This document shows, piece by piece, positions 51,787 to 63,661 of a DNA stretch of 64,000 nt. Under the pieces are notes generated by a model. It was not told where the DNA came from. It searched no databases and saw nothing but the letters and a program-made list of their open reading frames with translations. The position numbers were made by a program, and so were the translations under genes. The DNA lies in the NCBI RefSeq assembly GCF_007830175.1, contig NZ_VLKH01000005.1, forward strand, positions 62,001 through 126,000, in the 5' to 3' direction. Each line of letters begins with the position of its first letter. Positions within the stretch are counted from its first letter, which is position 1. This DNA is from Sedimentibacter saalensis. GTDB lineage: Bacteria > Bacillota > Clostridia > Tissierellales > Sedimentibacteraceae.

Positions 51787-53073
51787 ACCGTTATTATATT
51801 TTTTGCGTCTTTTTTTTCTGTTGATTCTAATTCTTATATCATTGTACACTTTTAGTAAAATCAATGCCACAAGCGAAAATACAACTAAGGTTCCCAGAAA
51901 TTTAAGTATGGAGTAAAATATTCCTCCTCCTGAACTTTCAACTAGAGTGCTCTTGACTTCAATTGGAGTTATAAGATTCACACTTCCGATAATTTCTCCG
52001 TCCATTGAATACTCTATTTTTCCAATTACATCATTTGCTTCAAGAGGAAGTTTAATTTCATTTATTACTACATTTGATTTCACTTCTGCAGAGGCGCTCT
52101 TTTTCAAGAGTGTAGTGAAATCACTTTCTGTAATTACAGATATTTCCTTGCTGTCTCCGTTTTGAATTTTAATGTTTTGTACAAATGTGTTCTTGCTTAC
52201 CAAAATAGTATTTTGATATTCTTCAAATCCATAGTTGAACAGATTGTGGGCATCCTGGTACATTTCAAGGGATACGCCTTTCATTGCCACAGCAATTAAA
52301 TCCGTTCCGTTTTTTGAAGCTGTTGCCACAAGGCAGTTTCCTGCTTCCGGAGTATAGCCTGTCTTTGCTCCGGTGGCATATTCGTAATAAGGGCTGATGT
52401 ATGCTCCGTCCACGAATATCTGGCTGGAACTTGTGTTGTACAACAGCTTGTTCAATGTTGTAAAATAGCGTGTTTCCGTTTTTTTGTTTGTAGGCTGAAT
52501 TTCATATTTTGTAGTTTCTACAATTTTTCTGAATGTTTCATTCTGCATGGCATACTTTGTAATCAATGCAAGGTCTGCTGCCGTAGTGTAATGATTTTCA
52601 TCGTGAAGTCCGTGAGGATTTGCAAAATGAGTGTTGTAGGCTCCAAGTTCCTTTGCCTTCTCATTCATTAAATTCACAAATTTTTCAGTGGTTCCTCCAT
52701 AGTGCTTTGCAATGGCAGAAGCTGCATCATTGGCTGATGGAAGCATCAGCGCGTAAAGCAAATCCTTGAGTGTCACTATTTCCCCGGGCTCCAGGGCAAT
52801 GTGACTTCCAGCGATTTCATATGGAGTGTCATCATCAACTGTTATTACGTCGGATAAGTCTCCCATTTCAATTGCAAGAATGGCAGTCATTATCTTTGTC
52901 GTACTGGCAGGATACATTTTCTGATCGGCATTTTTACCTGCCAATATAGTTCCTGTATTTGCATCTATAAGTACTGCTGTATCACACAATATGGCCGGAT
53001 CAGCATAAGCAAAGCTTAAGTTTAACAAAAGAACCGAAAAAACGAAAAAACTTGCAATTACTTTTTTTATCAT
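51784..53073 (-). CDS. D-alanyl-D-alanine carboxypeptidase, DacF-like
   Basis: A penicillin-binding protein trimming the pentapeptide side chain, 429 residues. Signal peptide (MIKKVIASFFVFSVLLLNLSF cleaved near AYADP), then SxxK in PASTTKIMTA, SxN in SANDAA, KTG in KTGYTPEAG, a C-terminal domain and a final membrane anchor (about 395-415) with basic tail. DacF/PBP5 types trim spore or vegetative wall; which is not clear. AAGGAG fixes ATG 53073. Confidence 0.92.
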   Translation of the reverse strand: MIKKVIASFFVFSVLLLNLSFAYADPAILCDTAVLIDANTGTILAGKNADQKMYPASTTKIMTAILAIEMGDLSDVITVDDDTPYEIAGSHIALEPGEIVTLKDLLYALMLPSANDAASAIAKHYGGTTEKFVNLMNEKAKELGAYNTHFANPHGLHDENHYTTAADLALITKYAMQNETFRKIVETTKYEIQPTNKKTETRYFTTLNKLLYNTSSSQIFVDGAYISPYYEYATGAKTGYTPEAGNCLVATASKNGTDLIAVAMKGVSLEMYQDAHNLFNYGFEEYQNTILVSKNTFVQNIKIQNGDSKEISVITESDFTTLLKKSASAEVKSNVVINEIKLPLEANDVIGKIEYSMDGEIIGSVNLITPIEVKSTLVESSGGGIFYSILKFLGTLVVFSLVALILLKVYNDIRIRINRKKRRKKYNNG

Positions 53074-53201
53074 GCGAAAACTCCTTACAATACAAATCAA
53101 ATAATAGTATAGCAGAAAAAAATGTGTTTGTAATTAAAAATTTTGTTTTTTTTGCTGAAATAATGTATAATACTTACAATGGAATTTTCTCGGAGGATTT
53201 T

Positions 53202-53795
53202 ATGAACAACAGCATTTACAAAAAAGGACTTGCAGTTGTTTTAATCATAGCATTAATAGTAATGGCAACTCTGGGGATTAAGCTGTCAGTCAAGGAAAAT
53301 GAGATAATGTATACATCTTCTCCCGATATGACAAACAATGATACGGTCTTAGATAATGCGGAAGAAGAATTGTCATGTATTTATGTGGACATTGACGGTG
53401 CCGTGAACAATCCCGGCGTATATGAATTTACAAAAGGAGACAGGGTCATTGATGCCATTGATAAAGCAGGAGGCCTGAAAGACACCGCATACACAAAAAA
53501 CATAAATAAGGCCAGAAAATTAGTTGACGGTGAAAAGATATACATTTTTGATGAAGGGGAAAATATTGTTCCTCTGAACTTGTATAATGATGGCAGTGAA
53601 GGTAAAATAAATATAAACACAGCAACGAAGGACAATCTCATGTCACTGCCGGGTATCGGAGAGGTTTATGCACAAAGAATCATAGATTACCGAAACGGCA
53701 AACTTTTTTCTTCTATTGAAGAAATCAAGGAAGTACAGGGTATAGGCGATAAAATATTTGAAAAAATAAAAGATTCCATAACAATAAATAATTAG
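53202..53795 (+). CDS. comEA: ComEA-like DNA-binding protein
   Basis: A 197-residue membrane-anchored protein. N-terminal span (about 8-28), an SLBB domain (YVDIDGAVNNPGVYEF, GDRVIDAIDKAGG) and a helix-hairpin-helix C-terminus (INTATKDNLMSLPGIGEVYAQRI). It is the outer DNA receptor of competence in naturally transformable relatives. No other com genes are near. CGGAGGA precedes ATG 53202. Confidence 0.9.
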   Translation: MNNSIYKKGLAVVLIIALIVMATLGIKLSVKENEIMYTSSPDMTNNDTVLDNAEEELSCIYVDIDGAVNNPGVYEFTKGDRVIDAIDKAGGLKDTAYTKNINKARKLVDGEKIYIFDEGENIVPLNLYNDGSEGKININTATKDNLMSLPGIGEVYAQRIIDYRNGKLFSSIEEIKEVQGIGDKIFEKIKDSITINN

Positions 53796-53856
53796 CAAAG
53801 GAACCGGTATTGTATCGGGCATTACAATTTATAATATGTGAAAATGAGGTGATTAT

Positions 53857-54897
53857 ATGTCAGTTGAAGAAATAAAATTAACACAAATGACTAAGGCATC
53901 CGGCTGAGCAGCCAAAATAGGTCCTGAGACCCTTGCTCAAGTTTTGAGCAAGCTGCCAAAATTTAAAAACGATAAATTAATTGTAGGATTAGAAACATCA
54001 GATGATGCCTGTGTATATAAAATTAATGAAAATTTGGCAATGATTCAGACGGTGGATTTTTTTACTCCCGTTGTTGATGATCCGTACACATTCGGGCAAA
54101 TTGCAGCAGCAAATTCACTAAGCGACATATATGCCATGGGAGGAGAACCTGCCATAGCTCTTAATATCATTGGATTTCCCAACTGTCTGAGCCCAGACAT
54201 CATGGCTGAGATATTAAAGGGAGGAGCATCAAAAGTAATAGAAGCAGGTGCGACAATTGCAGGAGGCCACTCCATTGAAGATGACGAACCAAAGTACGGC
54301 ATGTGTGTTACAGGTTTCATTGAACCTTCAAAGGTTTTGAAAAACTACGGTGCAAAAAAAGGAGATGTTCTCATAGTTACAAAGCCCTTGGGAACTGGAA
54401 TTATTAATACTGCCTTTAAGGCAGGAATGTGTTCAGAAAAAGATGAAGAAGAAGCTATACATGTAATGGCACAGCTTAACAAGAAAGCAAAGATGGTAAT
54501 TGAAAATTATCCAGTGAACTGCTGTACGGACATTACAGGATTTGGACTTGCAGGACACGCTGCAGAAATGGCTGAAGCAAGCAATGTCACATTTGAAATA
54601 AATGTGAAAAGTCTTCCGTTTATAGGAGATGTGTTTGAATATGCCCAGATGGGGCTGGTACCTGAAGGATCTTACAGAAACAGAAAGCATTTTTCAAACA
54701 AAGTTGAAACAAACAACATTGAAGAAGATTACATAGACTTGTCATTTGATCCTCAGACTTCAGGAGGACTCATGTTTTCTGTACCTGAAAAATATGCTGA
54801 TGAAATAATGCTTAAACTAAAAGAAAATCTTGACACAACCTTTGCCTTAATAGGATATGTAACAGAGAAGAAAGACAAATTCATCAACTTGATTTAA
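53857..54897 (+). CDS. selD: Selenophosphate synthetase SelD, selenocysteine-containing
   Basis: SelD makes selenophosphate from selenide and ATP. The true start is ATG 53857 after GAGGTG; codon 17 is TGA (53905-53907), where other SelD proteins have Cys or Sec (SG-U-AAKI). Translation as selenocysteine gives 346 residues; a short frame from TTG 53944 would lose the active site. AIR-synthase-like motifs: FFTPVVDDPYTFGQIAAANSLSD and GGHSIEDDEP. A bacterial SECIS hairpin follows the TGA. selA and selB lie downstream. Confidence 0.95.
53905..53939 (+). promoter_or_regulatory. Bacterial SECIS element in selD
   Basis: The hairpin starts at the TGA: TGAGCA (53905-53910) pairs with TGCTCA (53934-53939), and an upper stem GGTC / GACC (53920-53923 / 53928-53931) has a CTGA loop. 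Its position and size suit SelB recognition. Folding is by eye. Confidence 0.75.
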
Positions 54898-54932
54898 AAT
54901 TTGTTGAAGATATAAATATAACGGGGAGAATT

Positions 54933-56333
54933 ATGGATAAAAACAAATATTACAGAAGCATTCCCAAAGTCGATATGCTTATGGAAACTGATGAAATAAA
55001 AGTATTGTTTGAAAGCTGCAGCAGAGAATACGTTCTTGAATCCGTAAGGAATAAAACCGACCAGCTAAGGGAATTTATAAACAACTCCATGAGCGAAAAC
55101 GAAATAGAAAATAAAATTAGTCTCTTGACGGACGACATAATCAATGATGTTGAAAAGCTTACATCTCTTAACATGAAAAAAGTCATAAACGGAACAGGAA
55201 CAATTCTTCACACAAATCTTGGAAGAGCAGTTATAAATGAAGAAACAGCAGAAAGAATAAAAAATCTTGTAACTGGATATTCAAACCTGGAATATGATTT
55301 GGAGGAAGGCGCAAGGGGCTCAAGATATTCACATTTTGAAAAAATCATAACAAAAATAACCGGAGCAGAAGCAGCTATGGCAGTCAACAACAATGCAGCT
55401 GCAGTACTTCTTATTTTATCTGCCATGGCAAAGGATAAGGAAGTTATAGTTTCAAGGGGAGAACTGGTGGAAATAGGAGGCTCTTTCAGAGTTCCTGATG
55501 TCATGATGCAAAGCGGCGGAAAACTCATAGAGGTGGGAACGACAAACAAAACTCATCTTTATGATTATGAAAATGCCATTACAGAAAACACAGCGGCACT
55601 TTTGAAAGTTCACACAAGCAATTATAAAATTGTAGGTTTCACTGAGTCTGTTCCTGTATGTGAAATTGCAGAGCTTGCACATAAACACAGCATTCCGGTA
55701 ATAGAAGACATAGGAAGCGGTGTTCTAGTAGACCTTGCCAAGTATGGATTAGGCCACGAGCCAACAGTGCAGGAATCTGTTCAGGCAGGGGCAGACATTG
55801 TATGCTTCAGCGGCGACAAGCTTTTAGGAGGCCCTCAGGCAGGAATAATAGTCGGAAAAAAACATCTTATTGATAAAATAAAAAAACACCCTCTTACAAG
55901 GGCTTTGAGGATAGACAAGTTTACTGCCATAGCACTTGAATCCGTGTTCCACGAATATATTGACGAAGAAAATGCAGTGAAAAACGTTCCTGTATTAAAA
56001 TTGATAAACAGAAACATTCAAGAAATAAAATTAGAAGCCGAAAAGCTTTATGAAAAGCTCATTCCTGAAATTGGAAAAAGCTGCCTGATGAATATAGAAG
56101 AATGTCAGTCTCAAATAGGAGGAGGGTCTCTTCCTCTTGAGAGAATAAAAAGCTTTGCTGTTTCATTTAAACCGCTTACAATGACAACATCTCATCTTGA
56201 AAAACAACTGAGAAAATTAAAAACACCCATAATAGGAAGAGTTGTAAATGATCTGTTCATCATAGACATGCGCACGGTGCTTGAAGGCGAAGCAGATCAA
56301 ATATTTGAAACTTTCATAAACATTTTTAACTAA
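54933..56333 (+). CDS. selA: L-seryl-tRNA(Sec) selenium transferase
   Basis: A PLP enzyme of 466 residues turning Ser-tRNA-Sec into Sec-tRNA-Sec. The PLP lysine lies in [26 protein letters not shown] and the NNNAAAVLL segment are family features. It starts 36 bases after selD (GGGGAG ribosome site), before selB. Confidence 0.96.
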   Translation: MDKNKYYRSIPKVDMLMETDEIKVLFESCSREYVLESVRNKTDQLREFINNSMSENEIENKISLLTDDIINDVEKLTSLNMKKVINGTGTILHTNLGRAVINEETAERIKNLVTGYSNLEYDLEEGARGSRYSHFEKIITKITGAEAAMAVNNNAAAVLLILSAMAKDKEVIVSRGELVEIGGSFRVPDVMMQSGGKLIEVGTTNKTHLYDYENAITENTAALLKVHTSNYKIVGFTESVPVCEIAELAHKHSIPVIEDIGSGVLVDLAKYGLGHEPTVQESVQAGADIVCFSGDKLLGGPQAGIIVGKKHLIDKIKKHPLTRALRIDKFTAIALESVFHEYIDEENAVKNVPVLKLINRNIQEIKLEAEKLYEKLIPEIGKSCLMNIEECQSQIGGGSLPLERIKSFAVSFKPLTMTTSHLEKQLRKLKTPIIGRVVNDLFIIDMRTVLEGEADQIFETFINIFN

Positions 56334-56344
56334 CTGGAGGCACA

Positions 56345-58246
56345 ATGAACATAATAATAGGAACGGCAGGACACATAGACCACGGCAAAACAACACTGAT
56401 AAAGGCCTTGACCGGAAGGGACACAGACAGATGGGAAGAGGAAAAAAGAAGAGGAATAACCATAGATCTGGGCTTCACATATTTTGACCTGCCCGACGGC
56501 AATCAGGCAGGCATTATTGACGTGCCCGGACATGAAAAATTCATAAAGAACATGCTTGCCGGTGTAATAGGAATGGACCTGGTACTTTTAGTAATTGCCG
56601 CAGACGAAGGAATAATGCCCCAGACAACTGAACATTTGAACATTTTAAACCTGCTTGGGTTGAAAAAAGGAATTGTAGTTCTTACAAAGTATGACTTAAT
56701 TGATGCTGAATGGCTTGAACTTGTAAAGGAAGACATTAAGGAAGCTCTTAAAGACACTTTCCTTGAAAATGCTCCTATGGTTGAAGTTTCTTCCAAGACA
56801 GGTTACGGAATCGACAATCTTGTAAATGTAATATGCAAGACAACTGAAACTGAAGTTGAGCAAAGAGACTTAAGCACCATACCAAGGCTTCCCATAGACC
56901 GCGTGTTTTCAATTACAGGATTTGGAACTGTAATCACAGGTACCCTCATATCAGGGACGTTAAAAAAGGGTGATGAAGTTGAAATATATCCCGTAAACAA
57001 AATAAGCAAGGTAAGAAATATTCAAGTTCATTCCCATGATGCTGAAAAAGCATATGCCGGGCAAAGAACTGCAATAAATCTTTCCAATGTAAAAAAGACA
57101 GACCTTTACAGAGGATGCGTCATCGCTCCTGTGAATGCCATGAAAAATACCATGATGCTTGACGTTAAGCTTAATCTTTTAAAAAGTTCAAGACGAATAG
57201 TTGAAAATCGCTCAAGGCTTCATCTGTATACAGGAACAAGCGAGATTCTGTGCAGAGTTGTGCTGTTAGACTGCGACGAACTGTCACCGGGGGAATCATG
57301 TTATGCCCAATTAAGGCTCGAGCAGGAAATTGCCGTGAGAAGAGGCGACAAATTCATAATTAGGTTTTATTCTCCCATGGAGACCATTGGAGGCGGAGAA
57401 ATCATTGAGCCAGTTCCTCTTAAAAAGAAAAGATTTGACGACAAGCTCATTGAAGAGCTTAAGGTTAAGGAAAAAGGCTCAGGCACAGATGTAATTGAAA
57501 AAATAATAAGAGAAAATTCTAAAAATGTTCCTTCGATTTCAGAACTGGCAAAACTCACGGCTCTTCGGGAAGATGAAATTAAAAATAGTATTGAAGTTCT
57601 TGAGGACGAAGAAAAGATTACCACATTCAGGCTTAAAAACGATATTTATCTGTGGCACAAAAGTTTTGAAAGAGAAATAGAAGAAGGAATTGAAAAATAC
57701 CTTTTTGATTTTCATGAAAAAAACAAATATCAAAAAGGAGCAAAAAAATCAGAAGTTAAAAGCAAATTCCTGCCTGCTATAAAACAAAACGTCTTTGATT
57801 TGGCAATTATGTCTTTTGTTCAAAAAGGAATGCTTAAAATGGATGGTGAATTTGTTTCATTAGCATATTTCAGCATTCAGCACGACGAAGCATATGAAAA
57901 AACTGCAGTGGCTGCGGAAAAAATACTTGAAGAAGCAAAATTTGAGTTTTTAAAACAGGATGAGCTGATTCAACGATTGAACTTACATAAATCCGAAGAA
58001 ATCATCTCTCTTCTCATTGATGAAAAGAAGCTGGTTAAAATAGGAGAGCTTGGCATAACAAAAATGGAAATTTATGATGAAGCAAAAAATATATTAGTAA
58101 ACTTTATTACAAAAAATCAAAAAATTACTGCAGCGGAATACAGAGATCTCCTCAACTCGAACCGCAAGGTGGCCATAGGCCTTCTGGAGCATTTCGACAT
58201 CATAAAGGTAACGAGAAGGGTTGGAAATGACAGGGTTTTATTCTAG
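56345..58246 (+). CDS. selB: Selenocysteine-specific elongation factor
   Basis: A 633-residue SelB delivering Sec-tRNA to UGA/SECIS sites. GTPase motifs [18 protein letters not shown] and TKYD at the N-terminus, EF-Tu-like domains 2-3, then C-terminal winged helices for SECIS binding. CTGGAGG precedes the ATG; 11 bases separate it from selA. Confidence 0.96.
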   Translation: MNIIIGTAGHIDHGKTTLIKALTGRDTDRWEEEKRRGITIDLGFTYFDLPDGNQAGIIDVPGHEKFIKNMLAGVIGMDLVLLVIAADEGIMPQTTEHLNILNLLGLKKGIVVLTKYDLIDAEWLELVKEDIKEALKDTFLENAPMVEVSSKTGYGIDNLVNVICKTTETEVEQRDLSTIPRLPIDRVFSITGFGTVITGTLISGTLKKGDEVEIYPVNKISKVRNIQVHSHDAEKAYAGQRTAINLSNVKKTDLYRGCVIAPVNAMKNTMMLDVKLNLLKSSRRIVENRSRLHLYTGTSEILCRVVLLDCDELSPGESCYAQLRLEQEIAVRRGDKFIIRFYSPMETIGGGEIIEPVPLKKKRFDDKLIEELKVKEKGSGTDVIEKIIRENSKNVPSISELAKLTALREDEIKNSIEVLEDEEKITTFRLKNDIYLWHKSFEREIEEGIEKYLFDFHEKNKYQKGAKKSEVKSKFLPAIKQNVFDLAIMSFVQKGMLKMDGEFVSLAYFSIQHDEAYEKTAVAAEKILEEAKFEFLKQDELIQRLNLHKSEEIISLLIDEKKLVKIGELGITKMEIYDEAKNILVNFITKNQKITAAEYRDLLNSNRKVAIGLLEHFDIIKVTRRVGNDRVLF

Positions 58247-58285
58247 AATTTACAATGAACATTTTACTTTAATTTAATATTTTTC

Positions 58286-58314
58286 TTGACAATTTTTGCG
58301 TTTCAATGTAATAT
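58286..58314 (+). promoter_or_regulatory. Promoter of the response regulator
   Basis: TTGACA (58286-58291), 17-base spacer, TAATAT (58309-58314). Confidence 0.7.
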
Positions 58315-58363
58315 TAATAAAAAGTTTAATTTTTGTAACAAACTAATTTAAGGAGCGTAACAA

Positions 58364-59050
58364 ATGAAGGTGTTGATTGTAGATGACGAGCTTTTGTTGA
58401 TTAAAGGACTCAAATTTAGTCTGGAACAAGATAATTATGAAGTCGATTCGGCCCTGGACGGGAACGAGGCATTAAGAAAAATTGCATTGACCGAGTATGA
58501 TATAATCATACTTGATTTGATTCTGCCTGAGGTAGATGGACTTGAAGTTTGTCAAAAAATCAGAGAAATAACAAATGCTCCTCTTTTAATATTAACAGCC
58601 AACAATGAAGACATGAACAAAATCCTTAGTCTTGAGTACGGTGCTGATGATTATGTAACCAAACCTTTTAATATTTTGGAGCTTAAGGCAAGACTTAAGG
58701 CAATATTAAGAAGAACAAAAGGAGTTACACAAAAACCAAACGAACAGACAATCATCGTTGATGATTTTATAATCAATGCGCTGGGAAGGAAAGTAAGCCT
58801 TCATGGGCAGGAAATAAACCTTACTGCAAAGGAATTTGACCTATTGCTCCTCCTTGCAACTAACCCCGGAAAAGTTTTTTCAAGAGAAGAACTTCTTGAA
58901 ATAATTTGGGGCTATGAATACTTCGGGGATTTGAGAACCGTTGATGTGCACGTGAGAAGACTTAGAGAAAAAATTGAAAACAAAGAAAAAAATTATGAAT
59001 ATATTCTCACAAAATGGGGTGTGGGATATTATTTCAGAAACAAACATTAG
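58364..59050 (+). CDS. OmpR/PhoB-type response regulator, no adjacent kinase
   Basis: A 228-residue regulator. Receiver domain with IVDDE, phosphoacceptor Asp51 (ILDLILPEVDG), Thr/Lys switch residues (LTANNED, YVTKPF), then a winged-helix output domain (LTAKEFDLLLLL, RTVDVHVRRLREKI, GVGYYF). No histidine kinase gene is beside it, so its partner is unknown or elsewhere. Confidence 0.92.
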   Translation: MKVLIVDDELLLIKGLKFSLEQDNYEVDSALDGNEALRKIALTEYDIIILDLILPEVDGLEVCQKIREITNAPLLILTANNEDMNKILSLEYGADDYVTKPFNILELKARLKAILRRTKGVTQKPNEQTIIVDDFIINALGRKVSLHGQEINLTAKEFDLLLLLATNPGKVFSREELLEIIWGYEYFGDLRTVDVHVRRLREKIENKEKNYEYILTKWGVGYYFRNKH

Positions 59051-59128
59051 GGCAATTGTTTGCCTCGGAAGTATTTTTTGTTTTTTGCAGAATTTAAAAA
59101 TATTCTTAAAATATTTTAAAAATTCATA

Positions 59129-59157
59129 TTGACAAAGGCGCCGACTTATGATATTTT
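59129..59157 (+). promoter_or_regulatory. Promoter of the carAB leader
   Basis: TTGACA (59129-59134), 17-base spacer, TATTTT (59152-59157), 30 bases before the leader ORF. Confidence 0.65.
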
Positions 59158-59186
59158 TTTATAAATAAAAAAATAGAGGTGCAAAA

Positions 59187-59282
59187 ATGAACTGCAAAAA
59201 GAGCAAATTAATCTGTAAGAAAAAAAATTTAATATATATAACGAATTATTTAGATTTTATGGATAGCTGTTTTCACTTTTAA
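59187..59282 (+). CDS. carAB leader peptide ORF, ending inside an attenuator
   Basis: A 31-codon frame with GAGGTG 5 bases upstream (MNCKKSKLICKKK, then NLIYITNYLDFMDSCFHF). The stop at 59280-59282 is in the loop of the following terminator. The coding RNA is rich in A and U, with several U clusters just before the hairpin. It contains no Arg codons and no run of one amino acid, so amino-acid attenuation is unlikely. Layout resembles E. coli pyrBI, where slow transcription at low UTP lets the ribosome block the terminator. Confidence 0.65.
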   Translation: MNCKKSKLICKKKNLIYITNYLDFMDSCFHF

Positions 59283-59305
59283 ATTGTGAAGCAGCTATTT
59301 TTTTG
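59264..59305 (+). terminator. Attenuator terminator before carA
   Basis: ATAGCTG-TT-TTCAC pairs with GTGAA-GCAGCTAT around a TTTTAAATT loop, then a T7 run. It lies within the leader ORF end, 40 bases ahead of carA. Confidence 0.8.
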
Positions 59306-59344
59306 CATATACAGGTTTTTAATAAATATATATTGGAGGGAAAT

Positions 59345-60418
59345 ATGAAAGGAAAGTTAATACTGGAAAACAAGACTGTATTTGAAGGCGTATGCTTTGG
59401 CAAGATATCCGAGACAGTGGGGGAAGTAGTTTTTAATACTGGAATGACAGGGTATCAGGAAATTTTAACAGATCCGTCTTATTACGGTCAAATAGTTACC
59501 ATGACATATCCGCTCATAGGAAATTATGGAACAAATCTTGAAGATTCTCAATCATCATCACCGAAAGTAAAAGGCTTCATAGTGAGAGAAGCTTGCAGAG
59601 TACCAAACAATTTCAGATGTGAAATTGATCTTGATGTATATCTCAAGCAAAACAACATAATGGGCATTGAAGGAATTGACACAAGAGAGCTTACAAAAAT
59701 ATTAAGAAATGCCGGCACAATGAAAGGAATAATAACTACAAAAGAATTAAGCGAGGCAGAAATTCAGGAAAGATTTGATTCTTTTTCAAATACAGATGCA
59801 GTGGACAAAGTTACTCCAAAAGAAATAAAAACAATTGGTGATGGAGATCTTCACATAGGGGTTTTAGACTGCGGAATTAAATCAAACATTTTAAATTCCT
59901 TTGTAAACAAGGGATGTAAACTCACAATTTTTCCGGCCCACACATCAAAAGAAGAAATAATGAAATATAATTTTGACGGCATATTTCTTTCAAACGGACC
60001 TGGCGACCCAACGGACCTTCCTGATGTCATAGATACAGTGAAATCTCTAATAGGAGTTATACCTGTGACAGGAATATGCCTCGGTGTTCAGATTATTGCT
60101 CTTGCCATGGGAGCCGAAACAGAAAAAATGAAATTCGGCCACAGAGGCTGCAATCATCCTGTGAAGAATCTCATGACGGGAAAGGTAACAATAACTTCTC
60201 AAAACCACGGTTACATGGTTAAAAGAGATTCCCTTCCTGAAGAACTTGAAATAACCCATGTGAACATTAACGACAACACTGTGGAGGGTGTAAGGCACAA
60301 GACTCTTCCAGTCATGGGTGTTCAATATCATCCGGAAGCATGCCCGGGTCCTCACGACTCAAACATAATTTTTGACGATTTCATAAAAATATATAAAGGA
60401 GAACAAATATGGGTTTAG
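59345..60418 (+). CDS. carA: Carbamoyl-phosphate synthase small subunit
   Basis: The glutaminase subunit, 357 residues. N-terminal CPSase domain ([20 protein letters not shown]), then a class I amidotransferase: [14 protein letters not shown] (Cys nucleophile) and [12 protein letters not shown] (His-Glu). TTGGAGGG fixes ATG 59345. It overlaps carB by 10 bases. Confidence 0.96.
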   Translation: MKGKLILENKTVFEGVCFGKISETVGEVVFNTGMTGYQEILTDPSYYGQIVTMTYPLIGNYGTNLEDSQSSSPKVKGFIVREACRVPNNFRCEIDLDVYLKQNNIMGIEGIDTRELTKILRNAGTMKGIITTKELSEAEIQERFDSFSNTDAVDKVTPKEIKTIGDGDLHIGVLDCGIKSNILNSFVNKGCKLTIFPAHTSKEEIMKYNFDGIFLSNGPGDPTDLPDVIDTVKSLIGVIPVTGICLGVQIIALAMGAETEKMKFGHRGCNHPVKNLMTGKVTITSQNHGYMVKRDSLPEELEITHVNINDNTVEGVRHKTLPVMGVQYHPEACPGPHDSNIIFDDFIKIYKGEQIWV

Positions 60419-63400
60419 ATAAAAGCATAAAAAAAGTACTGGTTATAGGCTCTGGACCTATTATAATCGGTCAGGCAGCAGAATTTGACTATTCAGGAAC
60501 CCAGGCCTGCAGAGCCTTACGAGAAGAAGGAATAGAAACTGTTCTCGTAAATTCTAATCCTGCAACAATTATGACTGATGCAGAAATTGCCGACAAGGTT
60601 TATATAGAACCGCTTACAGTGGAATATGTTGAAAAAATCATTGCAAAGGAAAGACCTGACAGCGTAATTGCAGGAATGGGAGGACAAACAGGCCTTAACC
60701 TTACGGTTGAATTATACGACAAGGGAATTCTTGACAAATACAACGTAAGAGTTATAGGAACAAGCGTTCAGTCCATCAAGTACGGTGAAGACAGAGAACT
60801 TTTCAAGGAAATGATGAACAAGATAGGCGAGCCCATAGTTGACTCTGCAATTGTAACAGATCTTGAAACTGGCAAAAAAGTTGCTTTAAGAATCGGCTAT
60901 CCTATTATAGTAAGGCCTGCCTACACTCTCGGGGGAACAGGAGGAGGAATTGCAAACAATGAGGATGAAATGACAGAAATTTTATCTGCAGGTCTGCAGC
61001 TAAGTATGAACGGACAGGTTCTCATTGAAAAAAGCATCAAGGGATGGAAAGAAATAGAATATGAAGTTATGCGCGACAAAAACGGAACATGCATAACAAT
61101 CTGCAACATGGAAAACTTTGACCCTGTGGGAGTTCACACAGGAGACAGCATAGTTGTGGCTCCTTCACAAACTCTTTCAGATGTTGAATACCAAATGCTT
61201 CGTACGGCTTCCATAAAAATAATAGACGCCATAGGAATTGAAGGAGGATGCAACGTACAGCTTGCACTTAATCCAAACAGCTTTGAATATGCCGTAATAG
61301 AAATCAATCCAAGGGTCAGCCGTTCTTCGGCGCTTGCTTCAAAGGCTACAGGATATCCAATAGCAAAGGTTGCAACTAAAATTGCGCTGGGATACAATCT
61401 GGATGAAATTGTTAATGCAGTAACCGGAAAAACTTATGCAGCGTTTGAGCCTACTCTCGACTATGTGGTTCTTAAAATTCCAAAGTGGCCTTTTGACAAG
61501 TTCTTCAAGGCGAAAAGAAGTCTTGGAACAAAAATGATGGCAACAGGAGAAGTTATGGCCATTGGAAACAGCTTTGAAGCTGCTCTTCTTAAAGCTGTTC
61601 GTTCTCTTGAAATAAAACAGTACAGCCTTTACAGCAAAAAAGCCGCAGAAAAGAGTCTGGTGGAGCTTAAGGCAAGGATACAGACTCCGGATGATGAAAG
61701 ACTGTTTTATCTTTCAGAACTTATAAGAAGAGGATACAGAATAGGAAAAATTGCCGAGCTTACAGGAGTGGACAAATTCTTCCTCCACAAAATTTACAAC
61801 ATAATTGAAGAAGAAGAACTGTTAAGAAATGCATCATTTGATGAGCTGGATGCAACATGGCTTAAAAAGCTTAAGAAAATGGGATTTTCTGACAAGGGAA
61901 TAGCAGATCTTATAAAGGCTGAGCCCGGGGATATTTACAATCTGAGAATGAAAAACAACATAAAGGCAGTTTACAAGATGGTTGACACATGCGGCGGAGA
62001 ATTTGAAGCCGTATCTCCATATTATTATTCAACCTATGATGAATATGATGAAGTTGTAACTTCAGACAAGAAAAAAATTCTTGTAATAGGTTCAGGACCT
62101 ATAAGAATAGGACAGGGCGTTGAATTTGACTACTGTTCGGTGCACAGCATATTTGCACTTGAAAAATCTGGAATTGAAACAATAATAGTAAACAACAATC
62201 CTGAAACCGTGAGCACGGATTTTGACATAGCAGATAAATTGTACTTCGAGCCATTGACTGAAGAAGATGTTTTAAATATTGTAGAAAAAGAAAATCCTGA
62301 CGGAGTGGTGCTGCAGTTTGGAGGACAGACTGCCATAAAGCTTGCAAACTTCTTTAAGGAAAAAAACATACCCATACTGGGTACTGACCCTGAACAAATA
62401 GATATGGCAGAAGACAGGGAAAAATTTGATGAAATACTGGAATCCTTGGGTATTAAAAGACCAAAGGGAAAAGCTGTAATGAATATAGAAGACGGCAAAA
62501 AAGCAGCAGCAGCCGTGGGATATCCTGTACTAGTAAGACCTTCCTATGTCCTTGGAGGACAGGGTATGGAAATAACATACTCAGAAGAAGATCTTGTGAC
62601 TTACCTGCAGGGAGCCTTTGACATGAGCACGAAAAATCCTGTCCTCATAGACAAATATCTTGTGGGAAGAGAAATTGAAGTTGATGCCATATGCGACGGA
62701 GAAGACATTTTGATTCCGGGAATAATGGAGCACTTAGAAAGAGCCGGCATTCACTCAGGAGACAGCATATCCATTTATCCTCCTATAAATTTAAGCAATG
62801 AAATAAAAGAAAAGCTTGCAGTCATAACAAAAAATATTGCAAGGGCACTTAAGACCGTGGGCATGGTTAACATTCAGTTCATTGAGTTTGAAAATGATCT
62901 TTACATCATAGAAGTAAATCCTCGTTCGAGCAGGACTGTTCCTTACATCAGCAAGGTTACGAAAATTCCTATGATTGAAATTGCCACAAGGGTAATGCTT
63001 GGAGAAAAACTTAAAGACATGGAATACGGCACGGGTCTGTACAAGGAATCTGAGCTTGTTGCAGTGAAAGTTCCTGTTTTCTCAACTCAAAAGTTAGACG
63101 GCGTTGATGTGAGTCTCGGACCTGAAATGAAATCAACGGGAGAGGTGCTGGGTGTAGGAAAAGACTACAAAGAAGCCCTTTACAAAGGATTTATTGCTGC
63201 AGGAGTAAAGATGCCGGAGAAGGACAAAATGATATTGGCTACTATAAGAAACAGAGATAAAGAAAGCTTTAAGCCTATTGCGTTAAAATTGAATAAAATG
63301 GGATTTGATTTTGTAGCAACGGAAAACACAGCTAAATATCTAAATGATAACGGAATCCATGCTCAAACAGTCAAGAAGGTAAGAGAAACCAAACCAAACA

Positions 63401-63615
63401 TAATAGATTTAATAAGAAGCGGAAGCATTGGATTTGTTGTTGACATACCTACAAAAGCAAATGATGTTAACACAGACGGCTTCAGAATCAGAAGAACTTC
63501 TGTTGAGGCTTCAATCAATGTTTTCACTTCTCTAGATACGGTTTCTGCACTGACTGACATAATGGAAACAGGCATTTCAGGAGAGAACGTGGACGTTTAC
63601 AATATTTCAAGATAA
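60409..63615 (+). CDS. carB: Carbamoyl-phosphate synthase large subunit
   Basis: The synthetase subunit, 1068 residues in two homologous halves, each with an ATP-grasp ([17 protein letters not shown] and [17 protein letters not shown]), then a C-terminal allosteric domain (about 930-1068). It makes carbamoyl phosphate for pyrimidines and arginine. Full length. Confidence 0.97.
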   Translation: MGLDKSIKKVLVIGSGPIIIGQAAEFDYSGTQACRALREEGIETVLVNSNPATIMTDAEIADKVYIEPLTVEYVEKIIAKERPDSVIAGMGGQTGLNLTVELYDKGILDKYNVRVIGTSVQSIKYGEDRELFKEMMNKIGEPIVDSAIVTDLETGKKVALRIGYPIIVRPAYTLGGTGGGIANNEDEMTEILSAGLQLSMNGQVLIEKSIKGWKEIEYEVMRDKNGTCITICNMENFDPVGVHTGDSIVVAPSQTLSDVEYQMLRTASIKIIDAIGIEGGCNVQLALNPNSFEYAVIEINPRVSRSSALASKATGYPIAKVATKIALGYNLDEIVNAVTGKTYAAFEPTLDYVVLKIPKWPFDKFFKAKRSLGTKMMATGEVMAIGNSFEAALLKAVRSLEIKQYSLYSKKAAEKSLVELKARIQTPDDERLFYLSELIRRGYRIGKIAELTGVDKFFLHKIYNIIEEEELLRNASFDELDATWLKKLKKMGFSDKGIADLIKAEPGDIYNLRMKNNIKAVYKMVDTCGGEFEAVSPYYYSTYDEYDEVVTSDKKKILVIGSGPIRIGQGVEFDYCSVHSIFALEKSGIETIIVNNNPETVSTDFDIADKLYFEPLTEEDVLNIVEKENPDGVVLQFGGQTAIKLANFFKEKNIPILGTDPEQIDMAEDREKFDEILESLGIKRPKGKAVMNIEDGKKAAAAVGYPVLVRPSYVLGGQGMEITYSEEDLVTYLQGAFDMSTKNPVLIDKYLVGREIEVDAICDGEDILIPGIMEHLERAGIHSGDSISIYPPINLSNEIKEKLAVITKNIARALKTVGMVNIQFIEFENDLYIIEVNPRSSRTVPYISKVTKIPMIEIATRVMLGEKLKDMEYGTGLYKESELVAVKVPVFSTQKLDGVDVSLGPEMKSTGEVLGVGKDYKEALYKGFIAAGVKMPEKDKMILATIRNRDKESFKPIALKLNKMGFDFVATENTAKYLNDNGIHAQTVKKVRETKPNIIDLIRSGSIGFVVDIPTKANDVNTDGFRIRRTSVEASINVFTSLDTVSALTDIMETGISGENVDVYNISR

Positions 63616-63661
63616 AATAAGCTTGAAATTTTTTAGAAATTATGTTATCATTATTTCCGAT

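Noticed and set aside
53944..54897. SelD starting at TTG 53944
   Set aside because: It lacks a ribosome site and the catalytic N-terminus; upstream sequence continues in frame through a TGA with SECIS to ATG 53857.
59051..59085. Terminator after the response regulator
   Set aside because: GGCAA/TTGCC gives only 5 bp, and the T run is 10 bases away; too weak to call.
59129..59344. PyrR-binding site in the carAB leader
   Set aside because: I find no sequence close to the PyrR anti-antiterminator consensus (ARUCCNGNGAGGYU).
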